Both the position numbers and the translations under genes were made by a program. Below the pieces are notes generated by a model that ran no database searches, was not told the DNA's origin, and saw only the letters and a program-made list of their open reading frames with translations. Positions 38,572 to 47,005 of a stretch of 64,000 bases of DNA are shown piece after piece. Numbering within the stretch: the first letter of the stretch is position 1; each line of letters begins with the position of its first letter. Source of the stretch: Streptomyces sp. PTY087I2 (lineage in GTDB: Bacteria; Actinomycetota; Actinomycetes; Streptomycetales; Streptomycetaceae); the NCBI RefSeq assembly GCF_001687325.1, contig NZ_LZRD01000014.1, positions 62,001-126,000 on the forward strand, given 5' to 3'.

Positions 38572-39021
38572 CGTTAATCGCTCCTCAGAGCGGTCGGTCA
38601 GTGAGGGGTCGGTCCCCTCCCAGTCCTTCCGCATGCTAGTCCCGCAGGACGGGACAGCTCATTCCAACTGCCGACATCCGTCCGGATCACCCCGCGCCGG
38701 GCGGGGATTCTTACTGCCGAACAGCTGACAACTGCTCCAACCCGATGGTGCGAGACGATGTTCCCGCAGGCCAGGCAGATACCCCTTTCGCCAGTACGCC
38801 GATGGCGAACGTGAGACGCCTCGGCCAGCGTGTCGCCCCTTCCCACTAGGAAAGTCTTACCCGCAATCACTGACAGTCCATGCGGCGCGCCCCGGTTCCC
38901 TCCGCTACGGGCGAACATCCTTGCGCCGCGACACGCTCCCGAGCGCCCCCTCAGCGGGGACACGGTGTGATCGCGCGCGGACGTTGCGTAACTTCGCGGG
39001 CGGTTCGGCGGTTCATCGGAC
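38572..39021. other. clpC leader/promoter region
   Basis: About 450 bp between divergent clpC and the SCO3374-like gene. It holds the ClgR-type site and presumably both promoters; GTTGCGTAAC near 38984 is a possible element for the plus-strand gene. A minus-strand open frame across it has no recognisable product. Confidence 0.55.
38793..38810. promoter_or_regulatory. ClgR-type operator
   Basis: AGTACGCCGATGGCGAAC fits WNNWCGCYNANRGCGWWS, the ClgR box consensus as I recall it from Corynebacterium, and the CGC-N5-GCG core reported for Streptomyces clp genes. It lies 222 bp upstream of the clpC start. ClgR activates clp and lon genes. Confidence 0.65.
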
Positions 39022-39648
39022 ATGACCCGCACCGTCCCGCAGCCCCGGTCCTCGCCCGATCCCGCTCCGGGTTCCGCCGACGCCGCTCTCGCCCGGCGGT
39101 ACGCGCGGGAGCTGGGCTGGGCCACCGCGGGGCACGATCCGCTGCGGCTGCTCGCCGGGGAGTCCTTCGATGTGCTGGAGCTGCCCGCCGAGGCCGGTCA
39201 CGCCGTGCTGCGGCGCGGGGTGCGCACCGGCCCGGTCCTGCTGTCCGGTACGCGGATGGGGCTGCTGGTCGCCGCGGGCGGCGCCGATGAGCTGCCGGGG
39301 CTGCTCGACTGGCTGGAGTGGGGTCCGCTCGCGCCGGACCTGACCGCCGTGGGCGCGGGTGGCCGGATCACGGCCCCGCCCCTCCCCGGCTTCCCGGGGG
39401 GCGCGGCGAAGGGCTCGACGGGGGCCGCTGTCTGGCTGCGGCCCCCAGAGCCGAGGCGTGCGCCCGAGCTGGCACTGCCGGCCCTCGCAGGCTTCGGGAG
39501 CAGCGGTGGGGATGCCCCCGATCTCGTACGCCTGGTGGACGCGGCGGCCACGGAATGCCATCGGGTCCGGTTGTCACACGCCCGGTCCGGCGTGCCGACG
39601 GGGGTGCTGACAAGGGGTTCGGCCGGTCAGCCGTTGGCCTTCTCGTAA
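39022..39648 (+). CDS. SCO3374-like conserved protein (primase/polymerase N-domain related)
   Basis: 208 residues. It resembles the conserved actinobacterial protein encoded between clpC and lsr2 (SCO3374 in S. coelicolor, as I recall), related to the bifunctional primase/polymerase N-terminal fold (LARRYARELGWATAGHDPLRL, FDVLELPAEAGHAVL). No complete catalytic triad is evident. Its 3' end overlaps lsr2 tail-to-tail by 22 bp. Confidence 0.7.
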   Translation: MTRTVPQPRSSPDPAPGSADAALARRYARELGWATAGHDPLRLLAGESFDVLELPAEAGHAVLRRGVRTGPVLLSGTRMGLLVAAGGADELPGLLDWLEWGPLAPDLTAVGAGGRITAPPLPGFPGGAAKGSTGAAVWLRPPEPRRAPELALPALAGFGSSGGDAPDLVRLVDAAATECHRVRLSHARSGVPTGVLTRGSAGQPLAFS

Positions 39649-39962
39649 GCCTCGCGGATCTCGGCGGGAACGCGGCCGCGGTCATTCACATTGTGGCCGT
39701 TCTCCCGGGCCCACCGGCGGATTTCCGCGGTGTCCTTGTTACCGCCGGCGGCGGCGCGGCCCTTGCCGCGGCCCGTGGCGGCACGGCCACCGGTGCGACG
39801 TCCACCCTTGGTGTAGGGCTCGAGAAGGCCGCGAAGCTTGTCCGCGTTGGCCGTGGTGAGGTCGATCTCGTACGTCTTGCCGTCGAGGGCGAACGTGACG
39901 GTCTCGTCAGCCTCGACACCGTCGAGGTCATCGACAAGAAGGACCTGAACCTTCTGTGCCAC
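39627..39962 (-). CDS. lsr2: nucleoid-associated xenogeneic silencer Lsr2
   Basis: The GTG at 39962 with AAAGGAAA upstream gives 111 residues (MAQKVQVLLVDDLDGVEADETV). The N-terminal dimerisation/oligomerisation domain precedes a basic linker and the C-terminal DNA-binding domain with the AT-minor-groove RGR motif (NDRGRVPAEIREAYEKANG). Lsr2 coats A/T-rich and foreign DNA, including biosynthetic clusters in Streptomyces. The leader (39963-40020) is unusually A/T-rich for this genome, which could allow autoregulation. Confidence 0.96.
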   Translation of the reverse strand: MAQKVQVLLVDDLDGVEADETVTFALDGKTYEIDLTTANADKLRGLLEPYTKGGRRTGGRAATGRGKGRAAAGGNKDTAEIRRWARENGHNVNDRGRVPAEIREAYEKANG

Positions 39963-40106
39963 GGGATTTCCTTTCATCGAAAATGGAGTACGCGGAAAGG
40001 AAACCGCTTTTCCCCGGAAAACACAAACCCTCGGGAGAGGTTCAGCAGCCCGGGAAGACGGGAAACATGCGCGATTCGGACATAGGGATGCAGGTCCTTC
40101 TACAGA

Positions 40107-40676
40107 TCACAGGTGCAGAAGCATCCGGCTGTTGCCCAAGGTGTTCGGCTTCACTCGTTCGAGACCGAGGAACTCCGCGACACCCTCGTCGTAGGAACGC
40201 AGCAGCTCACTGTAGACATCGGTGTCGACGGGCGTCTCCCCGATCTCGACGAAGCCGTGCTTGGCGAAGAAGTCCACTTCGAAGGTGAGACAGAAAACCC
40301 TGCGGACACCGAGCCATCGAGCGGTCTGCAAGAGCTTCTCCAGCACGTGATGCCCGACTCCCGCGCCCTTCATGCGGCGGTCGACGGCAAGGGTCCGCAC
40401 TTCCGCCAGGTCTTCCCACATGACATGAAGTGCGCCGCAGCCGATGACGGTCGCGTCCTCGTCGCGTTCCGCGACCCAGAACTCCTGGATGTCCTCGTAA
40501 AGGGTGACGGTCGCTTTGTCGAGCAGGATGCCCCCGGACACGTACCCGTCGAGGAGTCGGCGAACCGCCCCGACATCACTCGTCCTGGCCCGCCGGACGG
40601 TGATGGCGGGCTTATTTACCGACGGGTCGGTATGGAGTTCGGTATCCGGATCGCTTTGCGGCTGCTCTGAGGACAT
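40107..40676 (-). CDS. GNAT-family amino-acid N-acetyltransferase
   Basis: The ATG at 40676 gives 189 residues; the longer frame overlaps blaI. GNAT core: ITVRRARTSDVGAVRRLLDGY, VRTLAVDRRMKGAGVGHHVLEKLL (acetyl-CoA loop) and FCLTFEVDFFAKHGFVEI. It resembles the short stand-alone N-acetylglutamate synthases of actinobacteria (ArgA-type), so arginine biosynthesis is likely. It lies 144 bp upstream of lsr2 on the same strand. Confidence 0.85.
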   Translation of the reverse strand: MSSEQPQSDPDTELHTDPSVNKPAITVRRARTSDVGAVRRLLDGYVSGGILLDKATVTLYEDIQEFWVAERDEDATVIGCGALHVMWEDLAEVRTLAVDRRMKGAGVGHHVLEKLLQTARWLGVRRVFCLTFEVDFFAKHGFVEIGETPVDTDVYSELLRSYDEGVAEFLGLERVKPNTLGNSRMLLHL

Positions 40677-40686
40677 GCCCCCGACG

Positions 40687-41169
40687 CTATCGCCCGCTCT
40701 CCGGCGTCGCGCCATCGGTCGGGTCGTCTTCTCCGGCGGCGTCGGCGGTCGGTTCCGCCTGGTCGCCCGGGGTGGATTCGGCGGTCGGGCCGGGGGCGGT
40801 TTCCGTGGGATTGGGGGAAACCATACGAACGGCGTCCTGGAGCGCTTCGCGCTGCTCGGCGGACATCATGCCGAAGAACGCGACAAGCGCTGCGGCGGGG
40901 TTGTCGCTCTGTGACCAGGCTTCGTTCATCAGTGCGGCCGAGTAGGCGGCCCTGGTGGAGACGGCCGTATATCGATAGGCGCGGCCGTCGACTTCCCTGC
41001 GGACCCAGCCCTTCTGATGGAGATTGTCCATTACCGTCATCACGGTCGTGTAGGCGATGGACCGTTCCTGCTGAAGGTCCTCCAGGACTTCCCGCACCGT
41101 GACCGGTCGGTTCCATTGCCAGACGCGCGTCATCACGGCGTCTTCGAGGTCTCCCAATTGACGGGGCAC
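40687..41169 (-). CDS. BlaI/MecI/CopY-family repressor
   Basis: 160 residues from a GTG start. The winged helix is clear (LEDAVMTRVWQWNRPVTVREVLEDLQQERSIAYTTVMTVMDNLHQKGWVRRE), followed by a dimerisation region and an acidic Pro/Thr tail. These repressors bind CT-rich dyads and are inactivated by proteolysis via BlaR1/MecR1 in antibiotic response; no BlaR1-like gene is present here. Confidence 0.93.
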   Translation of the reverse strand: MPRQLGDLEDAVMTRVWQWNRPVTVREVLEDLQQERSIAYTTVMTVMDNLHQKGWVRREVDGRAYRYTAVSTRAAYSAALMNEAWSQSDNPAAALVAFFGMMSAEQREALQDAVRMVSPNPTETAPGPTAESTPGDQAEPTADAAGEDDPTDGATPESGR

Positions 41170-41174
41170 GCGAT

Positions 41175-41184
41175 CACTTTAGTG
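41175..41184. promoter_or_regulatory. possible BlaI operator
   Basis: CACTTTAGTG, an inverted repeat, lies just upstream of the blaI-family start, with GCTAGATGT beside it. Position suits autorepression. Only a single short dyad is visible. Confidence 0.4.
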
Positions 41185-41222
41185 CTAGATGTCCCGATTG
41201 TTCTGCTCTTTGCGCAGCAAAA

Positions 41223-41250
41223 AGCGCACGGCTCGTGAGAGCCGTGCGCT
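41223..41250 (-). terminator. hairpin terminator
   Basis: AGCGCACGGCTC, loop GTGA, then GAGCCGTGCGCT (12-bp perfect stem), with the A-rich AGCAAAAA... side giving a T run on the minus strand. It lies 50 bp past the stop of the small membrane protein. Confidence 0.75.
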
Positions 41251-41300
41251 CGGGGGACACACGCCGGGAGGGCGCGGGGCGGGCGGGGCCGCTCCCGCGA

Positions 41301-41480
41301 TCAGACATTCTCCGGACGAGCGGTCTGCTTTGCGGATTCCGCGCGGGCGATCGCCGCGTCCACCGCGCCGTCCTCCTTGGTCTTGTTCGGACCACCCTGG
41401 CTCTTGACGATGATCACGATCAGGGAGATGAAGAAGACGGCCATCACCACGGGCGGCACGAGCGCGGATACGTAGTCCAT
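41301..41480 (-). CDS. 59-residue single-pass membrane protein
   Basis: The product reads MDYVSALVPPVVMAVFFISL, then IVIIVKSQGGPNKTKEDGAV and a polar tail ending QTARPENV. One membrane helix (about residues 6-26) precedes a charged cytoplasmic tail. It has its own terminator downstream and is flanked by same-strand genes. Small proteins of this form are conserved in Streptomyces, as far as I recall; function unknown. Confidence 0.7.
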   Translation of the reverse strand: MDYVSALVPPVVMAVFFISLIVIIVKSQGGPNKTKEDGAVDAAIARAESAKQTARPENV

Positions 41481-41561
41481 GCCGTCCAGAGTAGCGAGCC
41501 CGGAACGGCCCGACGCGGCGACCTCCCGGTGGAGGACGCCGCGTCGGGGAGCGCCGGAGGG

Positions 41562-42176
41562 TCAGCCGGCCGCCCGCTCCTCGGACGGGGGCGGTGCGGG
41601 CCGCCGGCGCGGCGGGAAGACCTCGGAGGGCTTGGGCATGGGGCGGTCGCCGGGCTTCTGCGGCTTGCCCGGTGAGGCCGGGGTGCTGGGCCGTTCCGGC
41701 TCCCGGGTGGCGGCGCGGCCGCCGGGCAGGGCGAGCAGCCGGCTGCGGGGGCCAGGGGCCGCGGCGCCGGCGGAGCGCCCGGCGAGCCTGGCCCGTACGG
41801 AACGCTCGGCGAGCACCTGGCAGCGCTCCAGGAGGGCCGCCGCGAGAGATCCGCCCCGCAGGGCCCGCAGGGCGGCCAGATCGTCCGGGCGGGGGTCGTA
41901 GCCGGCCGCCAGGGCGTCCTGGAGGAGCTCCAGATAGCCGGTGGCGGAGCCGGGAAGGGCGTTGCGGTAGCGGGCGAGGTCGGCGAGGAGGAACGCTCGC
42001 AGCCGACCCGCCTCGCCGACCGCCTCGTCCACGGAGCCCGCGAGCCGCAGGCAGTCCTGGACGTCCTCGTCGGACAGGGGCATGGGGTGGAGGGCGATGG
42101 CGAGGGCACGTCGGAGCACCCGCAGCTCGTCCGCGCTGAACGCCATGCCGCCTCGTGAACCGTAGGGCGTGGGCAT
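41562..42176 (-). CDS. conserved hypothetical protein, helical N-domain with Pro/Arg tail
   Basis: The ATG at 42176 (MPTPYGSRGGMAFSADELRVL) gives 204 residues. Residues 12-115 are predicted helical (LRRALAIALHPMPLSDEDVQDCLRLAGSVDEAV; RLRAFLLADLARYRNALPG), followed by a low-complexity tail. No enzyme motif. It lies downstream of coaX on the same strand. Confidence 0.7.
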   Translation of the reverse strand: MPTPYGSRGGMAFSADELRVLRRALAIALHPMPLSDEDVQDCLRLAGSVDEAVGEAGRLRAFLLADLARYRNALPGSATGYLELLQDALAAGYDPRPDDLAALRALRGGSLAAALLERCQVLAERSVRARLAGRSAGAAAPGPRSRLLALPGGRAATREPERPSTPASPGKPQKPGDRPMPKPSEVFPPRRRPAPPPSEERAAG

Positions 42177-42299
42177 GACGCGACAATACGTGCTAAATGG
42201 ACAAAATCCGTTTAACTGGTCGTCGGTGGCGCGGCGCGCCGGAGCCGTCCCCCGGGCCACCGCCCCGGCCGTTCCCGCAGGTACGCCGGGGTCCCCCCC

Positions 42300-43097
42300 C
42301 TAGGCGCGGGACACGTTCCGCTCGTAGACCAGGCGCAGCCCGATGAGCGTCAGCCACGGCTCGTGCTCGTCGATGGCCGAGGACTCCCCCAACACCATCG
42401 GAGCAAGGCCGCCCGTCGCGATGACGGTGACGTCGTCCGGGTCGGCCGCCAGCTCCTTCTTCATCCGGGCCACCACCCCGTCGACCTGGCCCGCGAAGCC
42501 GTAGATGATGCCGGACTGCATGGCCTCGACGGTGTTCTTGCCGATCACGCTGCGCGGCCGGGCCAGCTCGATCTTGCGGAGCTGGGCGCCCCGGACGCCG
42601 AGCGCCTCGACCGAGATCTCGATGCCGGGGGCGATCACCCCGCCCGCGTACTCGCCGCGCGGGGAGACCGCGTCGAAGGTGGTGGCGGTGCCGAAGTCGA
42701 CGACGATCGCCGGGCCCCCGTACAGCTCGACGGCGGCGACCGCGTTGATGATGCGGTCCGCGCCGACCTCCTTGGGGTTGTCCATCAGGATCGGCACACC
42801 CGTCTTGACCCCGGGCTCGACCAGCACGGCGGGAACGTCGCCGTAGTAGCGGCGGGTGACCTCGCGCAGCTCGTGCAGGACCGAGGGGACGGTCGCGCAG
42901 ATCGCGATGCCCTCGATGCCGTCGCCCAGCTCCATGCCGAGCAGCGGGTGCATGCCCATCAGGCCCTGGAGCAGGACGGCCAGCTCGTCCGCGGTGCGGC
43001 GGGCGTCGGTGGAGATCCGCCAGTGCTCGACGATCTCCTCGCCGTCGAAGAGGCCGAGGACCGTGTGCGTGTTGCCGACGTCGATGGTGAGCAGCAT
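42300..43097 (-). CDS. coaX: type III pantothenate kinase
   Basis: 265 residues beginning MLLTIDVGNTHTVLGLFDGE, the ASKHA-fold phosphate motif of CoaX, with GADRIINAVAA, VVDFGTATTFDAVSPRGEYAGGVIAPG following. It phosphorylates pantothenate, the first step to CoA. Its start overlaps the nadC stop by one base (TGATG). Confidence 0.96.
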   Translation of the reverse strand: MLLTIDVGNTHTVLGLFDGEEIVEHWRISTDARRTADELAVLLQGLMGMHPLLGMELGDGIEGIAICATVPSVLHELREVTRRYYGDVPAVLVEPGVKTGVPILMDNPKEVGADRIINAVAAVELYGGPAIVVDFGTATTFDAVSPRGEYAGGVIAPGIEISVEALGVRGAQLRKIELARPRSVIGKNTVEAMQSGIIYGFAGQVDGVVARMKKELAADPDDVTVIATGGLAPMVLGESSAIDEHEPWLTLIGLRLVYERNVSRA

Positions 43098-44158
43098 CAG
43101 GCGTCGTCCCCGGCGGCGGGGGACGCGTCCGCGTCGCGGAAGTCCAGGCCGATGTCGAGGATCGGCGAGGAGTGGGTGAGCGCGCCGACCGCGAGATAGT
43201 CGACGCCCGCGTCCGCGTAGGCGCGGGCCGAGTCGAGGGTGAGGCGGCCCGAGGACTCCAGGATCGCCCGGCCGTCGACCAGGGCGACCGCCTCGGCGGT
43301 CTCGGCCGGGGTGAAGTTGTCCAGCAGGATCAGGTCGACGCCCGCGTCCAGCACCTCACGGACCTGGTCCATCGTGTCGACCTCGACCTCGATGGGCAGC
43401 TCGGGGAACTCGGCGCGCACGCGCTTGAACGCCTCCGCGACACCGCCCGCCGCGATCACGTGGTTGTCCTTGACCAGGGCCGCGTCGGAGAGCGACATCC
43501 GGTGGTTGACGCCGCCGCCGCAGCGCACCGCGTACTTCTCCAGCGCGCGCAGGCCCGCCGTCGTCTTGCGGGTGTCGCGGACCTTCGCCTTGGAGCCCTC
43601 CAGCACGTCCGCCCAGGCACGGGTGGCGGTCGCGATGCCGGAGAGGCGGCAGAGCAGGTTCAGCGCGCTGCGCTCGCCGGTCAGCAGGTCCCGGGTGCGG
43701 GTGGTGACGGTCAGCAGCTTCTGGCCGGGGACGATCCGGTCGCCGTCCTCGACGTGCCGCTCGACCTCGAACTCCTCGGTGCAGACGATCGACAGGACCG
43801 CCTCGGCGACCCGGAGCCCGGCGACCACGCCGGCCTCGCGGGCGGTGAAGTCACCGGTGACCACGGCGTCCTCGGGGACGGTCGCCACGGTCGTGACGTC
43901 CACCCCGCCGTCCAGGTCCTCCTCGATCGCCACATGCGCGACGTCCTCGACCTGGACGGGGTCGAGCCCCGCCTCCGCCAGCAGCAGGGCGAGCGCGGGG
44001 TCGAGGCCGCACTCCAGGGCGTCGGGGTCGAAGCCGTCACCACAGCCGCAGCCGTCGCCGCAGCCGCCTTCCGGGGCCTCGGACGATGCGGGCGCGCCGA
44101 CGCTGATCAGCGGTACGTCCACGGGAGTGGGGCGCGGATTCTCTTCGGGCGTGCTCAC
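43097..44158 (-). CDS. nadC: quinolinate phosphoribosyltransferase with Cys-rich N-terminal extension
   Basis: 353 residues from a GTG start. The NadC core is clear: AREAGVVAGLRVAEAVL, LTGERSALNLLCRLSGIAT, RDTRKTTAGLRALEKYAVRCGGGVNHRM, KDNHV and EVEVDTMDQ. It converts quinolinate and PRPP to nicotinate mononucleotide. The first ~65 residues are extra relative to typical NadC (~280 aa) and contain GGCGDGCGCGDG (about 31-42), a possible metal site. Confidence 0.95.
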   Translation of the reverse strand: MSTPEENPRPTPVDVPLISVGAPASSEAPEGGCGDGCGCGDGFDPDALECGLDPALALLLAEAGLDPVQVEDVAHVAIEEDLDGGVDVTTVATVPEDAVVTGDFTAREAGVVAGLRVAEAVLSIVCTEEFEVERHVEDGDRIVPGQKLLTVTTRTRDLLTGERSALNLLCRLSGIATATRAWADVLEGSKAKVRDTRKTTAGLRALEKYAVRCGGGVNHRMSLSDAALVKDNHVIAAGGVAEAFKRVRAEFPELPIEVEVDTMDQVREVLDAGVDLILLDNFTPAETAEAVALVDGRAILESSGRLTLDSARAYADAGVDYLAVGALTHSSPILDIGLDFRDADASPAAGDDA

Positions 44159-44297
44159 GGTGTCGGCTCCTCGGGGGCGTGGCGGGTGGTGCGGGTACGG
44201 CTGGTGCTTCGGGTGGTGCCGGTGGTGCGTGTGTTGTTGCGGGTGCTGTCGGTGCTGCTCCGCGGGTGCGGCGGAGCGGGTGCTTCCAGCAGTCTGC

Positions 44298-45989
44298 TCA
44301 ATCCGACGGGCGTACGGGCGGGAATGCGGCGGTCTCCGTGCGGTGGACGACCGGAGTGCGGTCGGGCGCGATGCGGACGACCAGGTGGCGGCGGCCGTGG
44401 GCGTCGTCGCGGTCGGGCCGGTCCTCGCGCCAGTGGCAGCCGCGGGTCTCCTCGCGGTCCCGGGCGGCGGCGACCAGGACCCGGGAGACCAGAAGCAGAT
44501 TGGTGACCTCCCAGGCGTCGACCCCGGGGACGACCGCCTTGGCGCCGTCCGCCTCCGCGTCGGCGGCGGCCTCCCGGTGCAGGGCCTCCAGCTCCTCGGC
44601 CGCGGCGGCCAGGGAGCCGGCGGAGCGCAGGACTCCGGCGCCCCGGGTCATCGTGCGCTGGATCGCCGTACGGGCCTCGGGGGCCAGCAGCGGGGCGAGG
44701 TCGTCCGCGGCGCGGGGGGCCTCGGCCGGTTCGGTGCGGGGCGGGCGGACCTCGGCGATGTCGGCGGCGATGCGCTCGGCGAAGACCAGGCCCTCCAGCA
44801 GGGAGTTGGACGCGAGCCGGTTGGCCCCGTGCACTCCGGTGCAGGCGACCTCGCCGCAGGCGTACAGGCCGGGGACCGTCGTACGGCCCCGCAGGTCGGT
44901 GCGGACGCCGCCGGAGGCGTAGTGCGCGGCCGGGGCGACCGGGATCGGCTCGGTCACCGGGTCGATGCCGTGGGACCGGCAGGCGGCCAGGATGGTGGGG
45001 AAGCGCTGCTCCCACATGGCCGCCCCGAAGTGCCGGGCGTCCAGATACATGTGCTCGGCGCCCTTCTCGTGCATCCGGCGGGTGATGCCCTTGGCGACGA
45101 TGTCGCGCGGGGCCAGCTCGGCCAGCTCGTGCTGTCCGAGCATGAAGCGGACACCGTCGGCGTCGACGAGATGCGCGCCCTCGCCCCGTACGGCTTCGGA
45201 GACCAGCGGCTGCTGGCCCTCGGAGTCCGCGCCGAGGAAGAGGACGGTCGGGTGGAACTGGACGAACTCCAGGTCGGAGACCTCCGCCCCGGCCCGCAGC
45301 GCGAGCGCGACGCCGTCGCCGGTGGAGACGGAGGGGTTGGTGGTGGCGGAGAAGACCTGGCCCATGCCGCCGGTGGCGAGGACGACCGAGGGGGCCCGGA
45401 CCGCGCCGACGCCGTCGTGCTGCCCCTCGCCCATGACGTGCAGCGAGACCCCTGCCGTACGGCCTTCGGCGTCCGTGAGCAGGTCCAGGACGAGCGCGTT
45501 CTCGATGGTGTGCAGGGCGGCTTCACGGACCGCCTCGACCAGGGCGCGGGAGATCTCCGCGCCGGTCGCGTCGCCGCCCGCGTGGGCGATGCGGCGGCGG
45601 TGGTGGCCGCCCTCGCGGGTGAGCGCGATGTCGCCGCTGTCGGTGGTGTCGAAGTGGGCGCCGGTGGTGATCAGCCGGCGTACGGCGTCGGGGCCCTCGG
45701 TGACCAGGGTGCGCACGGCCTCCTCGTCGCAGAGGCCCGCGCCCGCGACGAGGGTGTCGTCGAGGTGCTGCTCGGGGGTGTCGCCCTCGCCGAGCGCCGC
45801 GGCGATGCCGCCCTGGGCCCAGCGGGTCGAGCCGTCGTCGAGCCGGGCCTTGGTGACGACGACGGTGTCCAGGCCGGCGGCGGCGCAGCGCAGGGCGGCG
45901 GTGAGCCCGGCGACGCCGGAGCCGACCACCACGACGTCCGCGTCGATGGCCCAGCCGGGGGCGGGGGCGGTCAGCCGTATTCCGGTCAC
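44298..45989 (-). CDS. nadB: L-aspartate oxidase
   Basis: The GTG at 45989 overlaps panC by 4 nt; 563 residues. FAD-binding VVVVGSGVAGLTAALRCA, the STRWAQGGIAAAL motif, HFDTTDSGDIALTREGGHHRRRIAHAGGDATG, and the late active-site HYASGGVRTDLRGRTTVPGLYACGE define the enzyme. It oxidises aspartate to iminoaspartate for NAD synthesis. nadA is not in the window. A 139-bp GGTG-rich spacer separates it from nadC. Confidence 0.96.
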   Translation of the reverse strand: MTGIRLTAPAPGWAIDADVVVVGSGVAGLTAALRCAAAGLDTVVVTKARLDDGSTRWAQGGIAAALGEGDTPEQHLDDTLVAGAGLCDEEAVRTLVTEGPDAVRRLITTGAHFDTTDSGDIALTREGGHHRRRIAHAGGDATGAEISRALVEAVREAALHTIENALVLDLLTDAEGRTAGVSLHVMGEGQHDGVGAVRAPSVVLATGGMGQVFSATTNPSVSTGDGVALALRAGAEVSDLEFVQFHPTVLFLGADSEGQQPLVSEAVRGEGAHLVDADGVRFMLGQHELAELAPRDIVAKGITRRMHEKGAEHMYLDARHFGAAMWEQRFPTILAACRSHGIDPVTEPIPVAPAAHYASGGVRTDLRGRTTVPGLYACGEVACTGVHGANRLASNSLLEGLVFAERIAADIAEVRPPRTEPAEAPRAADDLAPLLAPEARTAIQRTMTRGAGVLRSAGSLAAAAEELEALHREAAADAEADGAKAVVPGVDAWEVTNLLLVSRVLVAAARDREETRGCHWREDRPDRDDAHGRRHLVVRIAPDRTPVVHRTETAAFPPVRPSD

Positions 45990-47005
45990 GTCAGGGCTCC
46001 GAAGGTGAGGGGGATGTTGTCGATGAGGCGGGTGTTCCCGACCCGGGCCGCGACGGCGAGGATCGCCTCCCCGCTCTCGCGGTCGTCCGGGATCTCGGTG
46101 AAGTCCGCCGGGTCCACCAGGGCCAGGTAGTCCAGGACGAGCGGGACCCGGTCCCGGGCGGCGGCCTCGTCCAGGATCGTCCGGGCGGCGGCGCGGACGG
46201 CGGCGGGCGCCCCGTTCGGCCGGGCCAGCGCCACGGCCTGGGCGTCGGCGGCGGCCCGGGCCTCGCCGAGCTTGTTGAGCCCGGCGGCCCGGTCGCCGCC
46301 GGGCGCGGTGGCCTTGGCCCGCTCGTGCAGGGCCTGCTGGGCGGCGAGCCGGTCCTGGGCCGCGAACAGGGCGCGGGGCAGGGCGAGGGCGGTGTGCCGC
46401 TCCGGCGGGGAGAGGAAGCGGTTGCGGCTGGAGAGCGCGAGGCCGTCCGCGTCCCGGACGGTGGGGACGCCGGCGATCCGGACGCCGAAATTCAGGTCCC
46501 GGACCATACGGCGGATGAGGGCGAGCTGCTGGGCGTCCTTCTGCCCGTAGAACGCCTCGTCGGGGCGGGTGAGATGGAGGAGCTTGGCGACGACGGTGAG
46601 CATCCCGTCGAAGTGGCCGGGGCGGGACGCGCCTTCGAGGCGCTCGCCCATGGGGCCCGCGGTGATCCGGACCTGGGGCTCGCCGCCCGGGTAGACCTCC
46701 TCGACGCCGGGGGCGAAGACCGCGTCGGCGCCCGCGGCGGCGGCGGTCTCCAGGTCGGCGTCCAGGGTGCGCGGGTAGCGGTCCAGGTCGGCGGCCTCGC
46801 CGAACTGGAGCGGGTTCACGAAGACGGTGACCACGACCTGGCCGTCCGGTCCGGCCGCCTCCCGGGCCGCGCGGATCAAGGTGGCGTGGCCGTCGTGCAG
46901 GGCGCCCATCGTCATGACGACGGCCCGCTCGGCGCCGGCGGGGCGGGGCAGCGCGTCCAGCTCGGCGGCGGTGCGCAGGAGGGTGGTGCGCAGGGTGCGC
47001 GTCAT
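45986..47005 (-). CDS. panC: pantothenate synthetase
   Basis: 339 residues. Motifs include VMTMGALHDGHATLIRAAR (HIGH-like), VFVNPLQFG, YPRTLDADLE, RPGHFDGMLTVVAKL, FYGQKDAQQLALIRRMVRDLN and LALSSRNRFLSP. It condenses pantoate with beta-alanine. Overlaps the upstream DUF2520 gene by ATGA, so coupled with it; coaX in the same run phosphorylates its product. Confidence 0.95.
   Translation of the reverse strand: MTRTLRTTLLRTAAELDALPRPAGAERAVVMTMGALHDGHATLIRAAREAAGPDGQVVVTVFVNPLQFGEAADLDRYPRTLDADLETAAAAGADAVFAPGVEEVYPGGEPQVRITAGPMGERLEGASRPGHFDGMLTVVAKLLHLTRPDEAFYGQKDAQQLALIRRMVRDLNFGVRIAGVPTVRDADGLALSSRNRFLSPPERHTALALPRALFAAQDRLAAQQALHERAKATAPGGDRAAGLNKLGEARAAADAQAVALARPNGAPAAVRAAARTILDEAAARDRVPLVLDYLALVDPADFTEIPDDRESGEAILAVAARVGNTRLIDNIPLTFGALT

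Noticed and set aside
38598..39125. 175-residue minus-strand frame upstream of clpC
   Set aside because: It overlaps the clpC promoter and ClgR site and the start of the SCO3374-like gene; no recognisable domain or start.
44155..45015. Frame opening after nadB that overlaps the nadC start by ATGA
   Set aside because: Tempting as a coupled small gene, but most of it lies inside nadB in another frame and the unique part is a low-complexity Thr/Arg repeat.
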